64,000 nt of DNA from positions 205,234 to 269,233 of the forward strand of contig NZ_BHWB01000008.1 of NCBI RefSeq assembly GCF_003865075.1, given 5' to 3'. The stretch's first letter is position 1; the number at the start of each line of letters is the position of its first letter. This DNA comes from Bacteroides faecalis. GTDB taxonomy: Bacteria; Bacteroidota; Bacteroidia; Bacteroidales; Bacteroidaceae. Shown here one piece after another: positions 1 to 8,573 of the stretch. The translations under genes and the position numbers were made by a program. Under the pieces are notes generated by a model that did no database searches, was not told where the DNA came from, and saw nothing but the letters and a program-made list of their open reading frames with translations.

Positions 1-298
1 AGGTAAGATTAGCTCGGCATGGTTTTTCTACCTTATAGCTGAAAGTGCGTTCATTGGAATATTCTTCTCCATTGATGAGCCAGGAATAAGTTGTATTTTC
101 CGGATTGAGTAACTTCGGAGTGATTTCCAATGTTTCTCCCATGTTCAGAACTTGGTTTTCAGTAGGGAATGTTCCTTTTAATACATTTGGGTAATGTGCC
201 AGATTGTCGAGGTGTAAGTCTTCGCAATCATCATCGCTGCATGAGGCAAAGCCTATAGATACACATGCTATCAATAAAATTGAATGTAATTTATTCAT
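1..298 (-). CDS. Partial surface lipoprotein, second gene of the cobalamin-riboswitch operon
   Basis: The first 99 codons are visible; the gene runs off the left edge. It starts at 298 with a lipoprotein signal ending in a FASCSDDD lipobox, so the acidic residues after Cys favour surface export in Bacteroides. The following stretch (GTFPTEN.VLNMGETL.I.P, then YSWLINGEEY) has the same plan as the N-terminal Ig/PKD-like part of the gene just upstream, so the two look like paralogous domains. It lies 18 bp downstream of that gene on the same strand and is probably co-transcribed under the same B12 riboswitch. A role in corrinoid capture is inferred from context only. Confidence 0.7.
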   Translation of the reverse strand, partial: MNKLHSILLIACVSIGFASCSDDDCEDLHLDNLAHYPNVLKGTFPTENQVLNMGETLEITPKLLNPENTTYSWLINGEEYSNERTFSYKVEKPCRANLT

Positions 299-316
299 TA
301 GTTTCTGTTTTTGCGA

Positions 317-1696
317 TTAATTGAAAATGAATGTAGCGGGGAAGTAGTATCCATCATAAGCTACTTCTGATATTTTTTCTCCGGTTTTAGCATTGAATCT
401 TACTATTAGATTTTTCTGATAATCTTCAGTCAGATAATTTGCTAACAATTCATTGGTTTCGGAGTTGATACGAATACTTGCACCATAGAAGTGATATCCT
501 TCCTTATTATAATTAATGAATGCTTCGGTAGGAGCAGGATTATCAAAAGTTACTTTGTATATTTTTCCACCAGCAATATAATAGAAGGTGCCATCTGGAG
601 TTCCACAGAAATTAGCTTCCCTGTAGCTTCCAAAAGAAGAAGGAATGTAGTTACTATGAATTGCTTTCTTCTCTATTTTCCAATCTGTACTGATTTTTAC
701 CAAGTTGTTCTCTACATTTTCTTTAATTGTCTCTACTGTGTAGAGGTCATTACCACATTGGACAAAGCGAGTGCCTCCGGTAGTTTTTATATCTAATGTT
801 TCGAAGGGGAACTGGTTTTGCCAATTGTATTGAGATAGGTCGCCACATAAGGTCTCAAGATCAATAACATATATCTTTTGTCCTTTTACATTAAGCAAAA
901 GTTTATTATTGTAGACTATACCACTTCCACAACCTCCCCAGCTATTGCCTGTAGAGATTCCTACTGCTTCGAATGTATTTAGGTCTACCCGATAGAAATC
1001 GCCATTAGCTGTTATTACACCGTAGCGGTCATTGATACCGATAAATTCATAGGCTTGTCTTCCTTTAGGTAATAAACGACCTGCATTTTTCTCAACATAA
1101 AGAGTTTTAGGATCCATCATCACTAATTGATTATTTTCTTTAGAGCAAACATATAATTTTCCATTCCATAATGTTGCTGATTGTGTAGTGCCCCCTAAAA
1201 CATCACCGAAGTTTTGATTTTTATAACACCAATGATCCATGTTATTAGTTTGGTAATTATAAAATGAAATACTTCCTGTTTCATGTCCAAACCAGCCTTC
1301 GTTAATTACGAAACAACCTTTTGAATAGTCAGCTCCAGGGACAATCACCTTATTTTCCAAAGTTACCTTTCCAAGATCATTGCTAAGCTCCAATACTACT
1401 TTTGTACGAGTTGGACGTTCGGCAAGGAAAGTGAATGAGGGGGCTGTAGACATATCCTCACCATTCTGATACCATTGATAGTATATATCTAAGAGACTAC
1501 TGGCTTTGGGTGAATACACAAATTGTTCTCCGACATTAAGGGTTAGGTTTTCTTCTGGGAAAGTGCCTTCTTTCAGGGCTGGCAATCCTTGTAATTTCTC
1601 GATGTGTTCGAGATCACAATCATCGTTAGAACAAGATGCAATGACAAGCACTGTAGCCAGACATAGAAACGATTTAAATAGTTTTTTTAAGTTCAT
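317..1696 (-). CDS. BtuG-like cell-surface beta-propeller lipoprotein (DUF5074/YncE-like)
   Basis: 459 residues. A lipoprotein signal ends at VIASCSNDD, giving acylated Cys with acidic residues typical of surface-exposed Bacteroides lipoproteins. Residues about 40-120 form an Ig/PKD-like domain; the rest is repetitive beta-propeller sequence (for example GCFVINEGWFGHETGSISFY, then repeated strand-turn blocks), as in the DUF5074 family. Proteins of this type, such as BtuG, bind cobalamin at the cell surface and hand it to BtuB. The leader holds a cobalamin riboswitch, which strongly supports a corrinoid role. No BtuB gene is seen inside the window; it may lie beyond the left edge. The assignment as BtuG proper rather than a relative is inference. 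Confidence 0.75.
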   Translation of the reverse strand: MNLKKLFKSFLCLATVLVIASCSNDDCDLEHIEKLQGLPALKEGTFPEENLTLNVGEQFVYSPKASSLLDIYYQWYQNGEDMSTAPSFTFLAERPTRTKVVLELSNDLGKVTLENKVIVPGADYSKGCFVINEGWFGHETGSISFYNYQTNNMDHWCYKNQNFGDVLGGTTQSATLWNGKLYVCSKENNQLVMMDPKTLYVEKNAGRLLPKGRQAYEFIGINDRYGVITANGDFYRVDLNTFEAVGISTGNSWGGCGSGIVYNNKLLLNVKGQKIYVIDLETLCGDLSQYNWQNQFPFETLDIKTTGGTRFVQCGNDLYTVETIKENVENNLVKISTDWKIEKKAIHSNYIPSSFGSYREANFCGTPDGTFYYIAGGKIYKVTFDNPAPTEAFINYNKEGYHFYGASIRINSETNELLANYLTEDYQKNLIVRFNAKTGEKISEVAYDGYYFPATFIFN

Positions 1697-1747
1697 ATTT
1701 TATTGATTTTAGAAAATTGCTTATAAATACAATCCATAAAACATTCT

Positions 1748-1788
1748 TCATAAAAGTGTCCGGGCGAAATCCCTTCGACCGGACACGC
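1748..1788 (-). terminator. Terminator-like hairpin in the riboswitch expression platform
   Basis: On the minus strand a GTGTCCGG arm and a CCGGACAC arm form a stem extended by TCGAA/TTCG, followed directly by TTTT. It lies between the B12 aptamer and the start codon of the BtuG-like gene, where a transcription-attenuating hairpin would sit. Structure is seen; the switching role is inferred. Confidence 0.55.
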
Positions 1789-1916
1789 ATAATAAACTTG
1801 GCAGAGTTTATCTTTACTACATACTTTCTCTGAATCAGAGTGGTGAATGAAATGATAGACGAATGGTCCGGTTCATTAGATTCAACGCTTTTTCCTCGAA
1901 AGCAGTGAAATAGATT

Positions 1917-2100
1917 ACATGGCAGGTCTTCTGACTTGTTCCTGTTGTGAACGCCTTCCCGGAAAAACTAATCCAGTGGCTCATGAGTTAGGTTGCTCAC
2001 AACATAATATATGGAAATTACAGCAGCGGGACTGTTCAGGATTTACACCTGATTCCCTTTTAATCGCTTCCCTCGCTTGAGAGTTGCAAACCAATGTGGG
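1917..2100 (-). promoter_or_regulatory. Cobalamin (B12) riboswitch
   Basis: Read on the minus strand, the region has the cobalamin aptamer blocks in order: AAAAGGGAATCAGGTG, AAATCCTGAACAGTCCCGC, CTGTAA, and the B12 box GAGCCACTGG, closing with a CAGAAGACCTGCC arm. It precedes the BtuG-like gene by about 220 bases and should shut off that operon when adenosylcobalamin or another corrinoid is plentiful. Confidence 0.9.
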
Positions 2101-2101
2101 A

Positions 2102-2133
2102 CAAAGATAGATAGTTTCTTTTTCTTATGCAAG
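2102..2133 (-). promoter_or_regulatory. Bacteroides-type promoter for the riboswitch operon
   Basis: A TATCTTTG -7 element (complement of 2102-2109) lies just upstream of the B12 aptamer, with CTTG about 20 bp further upstream as a -33 candidate. This places the RNA start at the 5' edge of the riboswitch. Confidence 0.6.
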
Positions 2134-2212
2134 AAAGAAAGGGAGGGAATTTAAATAATCTGATTATCCGTTCTTTTGATATTGGGATAAGTGGCAGATA
2201 ATCAGATTGTTG

Positions 2213-3154
2213 TTATGAGTGGAGGGCTAAATATTCTTCAATAGCTTGTGCTGTAGCATCTTTTAGTAATACGGTTTTTTCTTTGTCAATGAGGTAAAGA
2301 GTAGGGATTGCTTTTAAGTCGTAAATTTGCTCTTCTTTGATGGTGAATTTTTTATCATAAGCATTGATCCATTCTTTAGGAAATTCATTCAGATGTTTTC
2401 TCCATTCATCAAGTTCCTCATCTGGATAAATAGAAAGTAGTATCAGTTTCTTTTCTTTCAGAAGTTTGTTGATGATAGGAGCATTCTTTAGTTGCCCGAT
2501 CATTTCAGAACATGCATGGCAACCGGGGTTGTTGATGAACAATAAGATGTAATCGGCATTTAGCTTATAGAGATTACCTTGTGTACCAGAAGCCAACGTG
2601 TATGTGAAATCAAGTGCTTTCGTCCCAATACGGTTTTTGAGAGCAAGTTCCAAACGTTTTTTCGGACGTATCTTTTCTGTTTCATTCAGTATGGGTGAGG
2701 CGATCATCGCTTCAAGCACAGGAATATAAAATTCTTCGTTACGTAGCGGAGAATTAGGATCATACAAATATTTGTCCGCTAAATCTGTGATATAAGAGAA
2801 TACTTTTTTATCTGCATTCGTCTGTTCGATGGTCTTTCGAATCGCTTCATGAGCAGTTGTTAAAGGTACATGATTGAGGATATCGCAATAATCAGCCCAT
2901 GCTTGTTCTGTGATGTCAGGGTGATGAATATAATTTGTATCGGCAAAATTTACGTTATCCCAATAATGTTTTACTAGAAAGTCTGCACGTTGCTCCGGAG
3001 CTGTCATCATTTGTGGAATGGACGGCAAAGTGAAGGCTTTAATGGTATCTTGTGGCATTTCATTCTTGTTTTGACTGGAAGCGTTCCCGCTTTTGCAGGA
3101 AGTGCAAAGAAGAAAAAAACAAAGAACGGGAAGGAAGTTTATATTCGATTTCAT
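2213..3154 (-). CDS. DUF5106 / thioredoxin-like lipoprotein
   Basis: 313 residues. The signal peptide ends at LLCTSCKSG, a lipobox. The middle part (about 55-170) is the alpha-helical DUF5106-type region seen in Bacteroides lipoproteins. The C-terminal half (about 180-310) is thioredoxin-like: it carries a CHAC redox motif in NNPGCHACSEM and the cis-proline segment AIPTLYLID. It is probably a periplasm-facing thiol-disulfide protein; substrate unknown. It stands alone with its own promoter and no partner gene on either side. Confidence 0.8.
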   Translation of the reverse strand: MKSNINFLPVLCFFLLCTSCKSGNASSQNKNEMPQDTIKAFTLPSIPQMMTAPEQRADFLVKHYWDNVNFADTNYIHHPDITEQAWADYCDILNHVPLTTAHEAIRKTIEQTNADKKVFSYITDLADKYLYDPNSPLRNEEFYIPVLEAMIASPILNETEKIRPKKRLELALKNRIGTKALDFTYTLASGTQGNLYKLNADYILLFINNPGCHACSEMIGQLKNAPIINKLLKEKKLILLSIYPDEELDEWRKHLNEFPKEWINAYDKKFTIKEEQIYDLKAIPTLYLIDKEKTVLLKDATAQAIEEYLALHS

Positions 3155-3198
3155 AACTTGCTGTTTTTACGTTGAACTTTTCTTCGTATACGTTGAGA

Positions 3199-3229
3199 CA
3201 AAGATAGCTTCCTTTTTACTTTCTTCAAA
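3199..3229 (-). promoter_or_regulatory. Promoter of the DUF5106/thioredoxin lipoprotein gene
   Basis: TATCTTTG (complement of 3199-3206) with TTTG (complement of 3226-3229) 19 bp upstream, matching the Bacteroides TTTG-N19-21-TAnnTTTG pattern, about 45 bases before the start codon. Confidence 0.7.
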
Positions 3230-3424
3230 GTGTTTTCTGAAAGAATATTCCGGAATATAAAAATGGTTTAGCTGAAGATGTTCTGTTTTTAAGAAAACTC
3301 TCCAAATTATGGGTAGTTTAGTGAGTGAAGTAGTGGAAATATTGTATTAATAAATGTGATAATATACGGAAAACTGCTTTGAAATGACAGAAATACAATC
3401 GGGAAAATTAATTTGATCCAGTAT

Positions 3425-3526
3425 TTGCTCTCACTCTGCCCTAACAGTTGCTCTCACTGCTGAAATGCCGATCAATAGGTGGATACAAGCATAGAGTGAG
3501 GGCATGAGAGCGAAACTGCTACAAAT
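3425..3526. repeat. Intergenic direct and inverted repeat
   Basis: TTGCTCTCACT occurs at 3425-3435 and 3448-3458 (23-bp period). A complementary block containing AGAGTGAGGGCATGAGAGC lies at about 3494-3512, so the segment can fold back on itself. It lies in the 560-bp gap before the histidine kinase. Function unknown; it resembles small repeated intergenic elements of Bacteroides. Confidence 0.4.
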
Positions 3527-3588
3527 CTTTTATTGTGTAGCATGTTTTGCTGGTTCAAACGGTGCAGAAATGAATTAAATTAAGAACT

Positions 3589-3640
3589 AAGAATGAAGAA
3601 TTGGCTACGCTATTACGCTGCAAAGTAATTCTTCATTCTT
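3589..3640. repeat. 14-bp perfect inverted repeat around a 24-base loop
   Basis: AAGAATGAAGAATT at 3589-3602 is exactly complementary to AATTCTTCATTCTT at 3627-3640. It lies downstream of the histidine kinase stop at 3720 and could be a terminator or a MITE-like relic. Confidence 0.5.
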
Positions 3641-3719
3641 CATTAAAAACTGTAAGTAATGCGCAAAATGTGACTGTGCGAAGTATCATTTAGCCGAAAG
3701 GAGTTGTTTTATATAAAAT

Positions 3720-5501
3720 CTATTTTTCTTTAGCCAGTGTAAATACGAACTCCAATCCTCCTCCTGGATTATTTTTAGCAGAAATGCTCCCGCCATGGAT
3801 AATCACAGCATTCTTTACAATCGCCAGACCGAGCCCTGTTCCACCTAGCTTACGTGAACGTCCTTTATCCACACGATAGAAACGTTCGAAAAGGCGATTC
3901 AAATGCTCAGGAGATACACCAACACCAGTATCGGCAACACTAAAATAATAGTAGTTTTCGTCTTCACGGAAACAATTGATATTGATTTGGATGTTTGTTC
4001 CGGCGTAAGCTATGGCATTATCCATCAGATTACGGAAGATAGAGTAAAGCAATGAGTAGTTCCCTTTGATTTGAATACTTCTTTTGAGAGAATTGACAAC
4101 AGTGATTTGTTTCTCTTCTAACTCCAGAGATACTTCATTAATGATATTGCCCACTAAAAGACTAATGTCTATTCGCTCCATATCAATCATATTAGCGGCT
4201 TCATCCATACGGGTAAGTACAGAAATATCACGAAGCAAGCGACTCAATCGATTACTTTGAGCATAACATCGTTCAAGGAAAGTATTCATCTTGTCTCTGG
4301 GGATTGTCTCATTATTGACAATAGTCTCCAGATATCCCTGAATACTACTGACTGGAGTTTTTAGTTCATGCGCAATATTCTGAGTCAGTTGTCGTTTCAG
4401 TCGCACCTGTTCTTCCTCTTGGGTAACGTCATTAATAGAAATCTCGAAACTTGCGTCCTGGAAAATGATACACTCTACGATAAATGTCCTTCCGTTTTTA
4501 TTGATCGTCACAGACATTCTCTTTTCATCTTTACCTCTGGAACGCTGTTGCTGATTCTTGTTGATGAAATGAGTGATTTCCTTCAATTCTTCAATGGCAA
4601 ACACCTCCTCGGTTGTTTCCAGATTAGAGTCTGAAATCAGGTTGCTGTATTGTGTAAAAAGATTATTCACCAGAATTTCTTTCTTGTCTTTGGTGAATAT
4701 CCCCAATCCTTCGTGTGAAATTTGTAGGTGAGTGATTAACTTTTCACGTTCAATGTAAAGAGCTTCTTTAGTTTCGTGCAGGCGTTTGTATATCTGGATA
4801 ATATGCTGTGAGATCTCTCCAAGTTCATTGTGCGGAAAAGCAGAATTCATCTCCATCTCAATTGGCTCGTTCCGATCGGCACGCATGGCGAATTCTCGGA
4901 GTTGGCTGATAGAAGTTCCCAGTTTCTTGGTAAACTTGTAAAAGATGATAATTAATAGCAGAGATACAATGACTGTGAACCACAAATAGTGTGGATCTGC
5001 TTTCAGATTATTAATCAGGCTGACGTTGTAAGGTAATGCCGAACGTATGAAGTAATCTCCGTAACGAGTAGCTGAATAGAAATATGGCACTCCTGTTGTC
5101 TCCGAAGTGCGGCGTACATCGAATCCGTTACCGTTTTTCAGTGCCTTTTGTATTTCCGGGCGATTCAGGTGGTTTTCAATTGGGTGATTGGAAGTTTGAT
5201 AACTGTCGTATATCACATTGCCCTGTAAATCAATCAGCGTTACACGTAAATCTTTCAAAGAGTGATTACGGATATATTCATTGGTTGCCTCTTCGATAGC
5301 CGATGTGGTATTTAATTGTTCATATAGCCGGCTGCTGTAATCTTGTAACTGTGTATTCAGCAATTCGATTTTGTACTCTCTTTCGCGCTGATATTGATAC
5401 GCGATAAAGCATATGGCGAATACAAGAAATAGAGATATAACCGAAAGGAACAACTTCCGGCTGAAAGAAAGAAAATGTTTATGTGTGACAGGTAGGTTCA
5501 T
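3720..5501 (-). CDS. PhoR-type sensor histidine kinase
   Basis: 593 residues. A membrane segment near residues 13-33 and another near 172-190 bracket a periplasmic sensor region; a HAMP-like linker (about 192-245) and a PAS-like region follow. The phosphoacceptor H-box is NIAHELKTPVSSIQGYLE; the N box (NLMDNAIAY), G1 (VADTGVGV), F (FERFYRVD) and G2 (GGTGLGLAIV) motifs of the ATPase domain are all present. It autophosphorylates on His and passes phosphate to the response regulator encoded 9 bp upstream on the same strand. Signal unknown. The sequence does not match RprX, so no symbol is given. Confidence 0.9.
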   Translation of the reverse strand: MNLPVTHKHFLSFSRKLFLSVISLFLVFAICFIAYQYQREREYKIELLNTQLQDYSSRLYEQLNTTSAIEEATNEYIRNHSLKDLRVTLIDLQGNVIYDSYQTSNHPIENHLNRPEIQKALKNGNGFDVRRTSETTGVPYFYSATRYGDYFIRSALPYNVSLINNLKADPHYLWFTVIVSLLLIIIFYKFTKKLGTSISQLREFAMRADRNEPIEMEMNSAFPHNELGEISQHIIQIYKRLHETKEALYIEREKLITHLQISHEGLGIFTKDKKEILVNNLFTQYSNLISDSNLETTEEVFAIEELKEITHFINKNQQQRSRGKDEKRMSVTINKNGRTFIVECIIFQDASFEISINDVTQEEEQVRLKRQLTQNIAHELKTPVSSIQGYLETIVNNETIPRDKMNTFLERCYAQSNRLSRLLRDISVLTRMDEAANMIDMERIDISLLVGNIINEVSLELEEKQITVVNSLKRSIQIKGNYSLLYSIFRNLMDNAIAYAGTNIQININCFREDENYYYFSVADTGVGVSPEHLNRLFERFYRVDKGRSRKLGGTGLGLAIVKNAVIIHGGSISAKNNPGGGLEFVFTLAKEK

Positions 5502-5510
5502 AATTGTTTA

Positions 5511-6200
5511 TTATTCAGCTTCAAAGCAATATCCATATCCCAGGCGGGTAACGATACATTTGCCGTATTCGGCTATTTTCTTGCGTAAACGGGTAATGTT
5601 TACGTCGATGGTACGATCGAGAACATACACCTCATCGCTCCAAATACGTGCAAGGATATCTTCGCGAGAGAAGACACGTCCTTTATTTTGTACTAAAAGA
5701 AGCAGTATTTCAAATTCTTTTTTGGTAAGTTGCACTTCTTCACCGTCGATACTTACTTTCTTTTTGGTAATATCGATCACGAGTGACTGGTAAACAAGAC
5801 GTTCGGGAGCTTGTTCAGCTTCTGCAGTCGTTGTACGTCTTAAAACAGCTTTTACGCGGGCAATGACTTCACGCAGAGAAAAGGGTTTCGAAATATAATC
5901 ATCCGCTCCCAGATTAAATCCTGTAACGGTATCATTCTCGGTATCTTTGGCTGTGATAAAGATGATAGGCACCTTGTCCGTTTTCTTATCCTTCTTTAGC
6001 ATATTAGCCATTTTGAATCCGGAGATTTCTCCCATCATCACATCGAGAAGTAGCAGGTTATAGCTGCCGATATCCATCTTCAATGCTTCTTCGGCAGAAT
6101 TTGCGGTATCCACTTCAAAACCTTCATTTTCCAGATTGAACTTCAGAATTTCACAGAGGTCCTCTTCATCATCGACAACTAAAATGCGGTAATCATTCAT
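5511..6200 (-). CDS. OmpR/PhoB-family response regulator
   Basis: 229 residues. The receiver domain (1-120) has the acidic pair in VVDDEEDLCEIL, the phosphorylated Asp in LLLLDVMMG, Thr/Ser in IIFITAKD and the conserved Lys in ADDYISKPFS. The C-terminal winged-helix DNA-binding domain (about 130-229) ends with the family signature DRTIDVNITRLRKKI and GYGYCFE. It is the first gene of a two-gene operon with the PhoR-type kinase. Confidence 0.92.
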   Translation of the reverse strand: MNDYRILVVDDEEDLCEILKFNLENEGFEVDTANSAEEALKMDIGSYNLLLLDVMMGEISGFKMANMLKKDKKTDKVPIIFITAKDTENDTVTGFNLGADDYISKPFSLREVIARVKAVLRRTTTAEAEQAPERLVYQSLVIDITKKKVSIDGEEVQLTKKEFEILLLLVQNKGRVFSREDILARIWSDEVYVLDRTIDVNITRLRKKIAEYGKCIVTRLGYGYCFEAE

Positions 6201-6226
6201 AATCTATATGTATTAATGTGATATGA

Positions 6227-6260
6227 CAAAGTTACATTTTTATTTTATTCTGTCGCAAAG
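6227..6260 (-). promoter_or_regulatory. Promoter of the two-component operon
   Basis: TAACTTTG (complement of 6227-6234) and CTTTG (complement of 6256-6260), 21 bp apart, fit the Bacteroides -7/-33 pattern just upstream of the response-regulator start. Confidence 0.65.
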
Positions 6261-6389
6261 ATGAGGAGACTTTGTTACGGGCGGATGAAACAAATATTAC
6301 ATTCATATTACATTCTACAAAATGCGCTATCCGGCATAGATTTTAATAGTTTTTGTGGAATGTATGAGGAATAAATGATTGCTATTTGT

Positions 6390-6397
6390 TATCTTTG
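6390..6397 (+). promoter_or_regulatory. -7 promoter element of the transglutaminase-like gene
   Basis: TATCTTTG at 6390-6397 lies 45 bases before the ATG at 6442. A -33 TTTG at the ideal spacing is not evident. Confidence 0.5.
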
Positions 6398-6441
6398 TTA
6401 GGGAAATGTGATAGATACATTATAATATACATCAACAGGCA

Positions 6442-7635
6442 ATGATAAAAATTGACTTTAAGCAGCATCGACGCGAAATAATCGGTATCATTATAGCGGT
6501 CTTACTAATAATAGGAGGTATGTCCATCTTTAGATATACTTCTTTCAATAAAGATTTTGAGATTGTAGACGATTTGGGAGGAAATATCTTTCCGTCGGCT
6601 ATCTTGTCGGTAGCTACAACGGATGCACAAGTAATCACTCCTTCGGATTCTTTGTATTTGGGAAATCCTAAATCGTGTATTGCTATCCGGATAAAATCAA
6701 GGACAGCTTATAGTCGTGTGCGGATTGAAGTGGCGGAAACTCCTTTCTTTTCCCGTTCCGTATCGGAATTTGTATTGAATAAGCCCCGGACGGAATATAC
6801 TATTTATCCGGATATTATTTGGAATTATGAAGCATTGAAAAATAATGTGCAGGCAGAGCCCGTCAGCGTTGCGGTGGAAGTTGAGATAAATGGAGAGAAT
6901 CTGGGGCAACGTGTCCGTACATTCTCTGTGCGTAGTATTAATGAATGTCTGTTGGGGTATGTGGCAAAAGGAGTTAAGTTTTATGATACCGGTATTTTCT
7001 TTGCTGCTTATGTCAATGAGGAGAATCCGATGATTGATCAATTGCTTCGCGAAGCATTAAATACTCGTATCGTGAATCGTTTCCTAGGTTATCAGAGTCC
7101 GGTTAAAGGCGCTGTTGATAAACAGGTATATGCACTTTGGAATGTACTACAAAAACGCAAGTTCCGTTATAGCTCCGTATCTAATACAAGTCTTTCAAGC
7201 AATGTCGTCTTTTCTCAACGTGTTCGTACGTTTGATGATTCTTTGGAGTCTTCACAGATTAACTGTGTAGATGGAAGCGTACTTTTTGCTTCCTTGCTGC
7301 GTGCCATTAATATCGATCCGATTCTGGTACGTACGCCGGGACATATGTTTGTTGGCTATTATACGGATAACTCTCATAAAGATATGAATTTTTTAGAAAC
7401 CACAATGATTGGTGATGTGGACTTGGATGACTTTTTCCCGGATGAACAGCTGGACTCTACGATGGTCGGTAAATCTCAGAATGAGATGTCATTACTTACT
7501 TTTGAGAAATCCAAAGAATACGGGAATAAGAAATATAAGGAGAATGCGAAAGGAATTCATTCGGGTAAATTGAATTATATGTTTTTGGAAATCTCCAAAG
7601 ATGTACGTCGAAAAATACAGCCTATAGGGAAATAG
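6442..7635 (+). CDS. Membrane-anchored transglutaminase/papain-like protein
   Basis: 397 residues. One membrane segment (about 13-31, IIGIIIAVLLIIGGMSIF) anchors a large extracytoplasmic part. A Cys at about 275 in QINCVDGSVLFASLLRA and a His at about 301 in RTPGHMFVGYY reproduce the Cys-His order of the transglutaminase-like fold, so it could be a peptidase, a peptide cross-linking enzyme or an inactive binding relative. The 6442 ATG is the first after a Bacteroides -7 box. The next gene follows after about 100 bp with its own promoter. Confidence 0.75.
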   Translation: MIKIDFKQHRREIIGIIIAVLLIIGGMSIFRYTSFNKDFEIVDDLGGNIFPSAILSVATTDAQVITPSDSLYLGNPKSCIAIRIKSRTAYSRVRIEVAETPFFSRSVSEFVLNKPRTEYTIYPDIIWNYEALKNNVQAEPVSVAVEVEINGENLGQRVRTFSVRSINECLLGYVAKGVKFYDTGIFFAAYVNEENPMIDQLLREALNTRIVNRFLGYQSPVKGAVDKQVYALWNVLQKRKFRYSSVSNTSLSSNVVFSQRVRTFDDSLESSQINCVDGSVLFASLLRAINIDPILVRTPGHMFVGYYTDNSHKDMNFLETTMIGDVDLDDFFPDEQLDSTMVGKSQNEMSLLTFEKSKEYGNKKYKENAKGIHSGKLNYMFLEISKDVRRKIQPIGK

Positions 7636-7702
7636 TGTTGCTTTTCGTCTTGTTTATCAGCCTTTCTTTGAGTGATTGAAATTATTTTCCACTTTTTATT
7701 TT

Positions 7703-7710
7703 TATCTTTG
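7703..7710 (+). promoter_or_regulatory. -7 promoter element before the DUF3805 gene
   Basis: TATCTTTG at 7703-7710, 28 bases before the ATG at 7738. An earlier ATG at 7728 is in a different frame and is not the start. Confidence 0.5.
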
Positions 7711-7737
7711 CATTCATAATTCTTAAAATGAAAGAGA

Positions 7738-8538
7738 ATGCAAGGCAAGAAATTTATCTCTCCCGGAGCATGGTTCTCCATGATTTATCCATCGGACTGG
7801 AACGAGTTTGAGGATGGTGAAGGCTCTTTTCTTTTCTATAACCCCGAAGTATGGACGGGCAACTTTCGTATATCCGCTTTTAAGGGGAAAGCCGGTTATG
7901 GCAAAGAAGCCGTTCGGCAGGAACTGAAAGAGAATGAAACTGCTTCTTTGGTTAAAATAGGAACGTTGGAATGTGCATATAGCAAAGAAATGTTTCAGGA
8001 GGAAGGGACTTACTATACTTCTCATTTATGGATTGTCGGAATAGATGATTTAGCTTTTGAATGCTCGTTTACTGTACCTAAAGGTGGCGATGTGAAGGAG
8101 GCGGAGGCTGTCATTGCTACATTGGAAGCTCGTAAGGAAGGACAGAAGTACCCAGCGGAACTTATTCCTGTTCGTCTGTCGGAGATTTACCAGATTAATG
8201 AAGGATATGAATGGGCAGTTTCTATAGTAAAACAGGAGTTGAAGAAAGACTTTCAGGGAGTAGAAGAAGATTTGGATAAGCTTCAGCAATTGATTGATAG
8301 TGGTAAGATAGGTCCCAAAAAGAAGGATGAATGGCTGGCAATCGGTTTAACGGTTTGTTCTATTCTGGCCAATGAAGTGGAAGGAGTAGAATGGAAAACG
8401 TTAATCGATGGAAACCGTGAAACACCTGTTCTTCAATATCACGATCAGGTGGTTGATCCTATGAAATTGGCTTGGAGCAAAATAAAAGCAGGTCAGCCTT
8501 GCAATGTTATTGAGGAATATAAATCCATACTTAATTAA
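7738..8538 (+). CDS. DUF3805/DUF3806 protein
   Basis: 266 residues, no signal peptide or membrane segment, so probably cytoplasmic. The N-terminal part (about 1-130, beginning GKKFISPGAWFSMIYPSDW) matches the DUF3805 type and the helical C-terminal part (about 145-260, with DEWLAIGLTVCSILANE) the DUF3806 type, both known from Bacteroides structural-genomics targets without assigned function. It is followed at 35 bp by the ABC-F gene and may share its transcript. Confidence 0.75.
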   Translation: MQGKKFISPGAWFSMIYPSDWNEFEDGEGSFLFYNPEVWTGNFRISAFKGKAGYGKEAVRQELKENETASLVKIGTLECAYSKEMFQEEGTYYTSHLWIVGIDDLAFECSFTVPKGGDVKEAEAVIATLEARKEGQKYPAELIPVRLSEIYQINEGYEWAVSIVKQELKKDFQGVEEDLDKLQQLIDSGKIGPKKKDEWLAIGLTVCSILANEVEGVEWKTLIDGNRETPVLQYHDQVVDPMKLAWSKIKAGQPCNVIEEYKSILN

Positions 8539-8573
8539 TTTAATTATCACAACCCAACTAATCACTAACCTAA

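Noticed and set aside
3720..6200. RprX/RprY two-component system
   Set aside because: Sequence around the receiver and sensor differs from what I recall of RprXY; only the general PhoR/OmpR type is supported.
7738..8538. Start at ATG 7728
   Set aside because: It is in a different frame from the DUF3805 gene.
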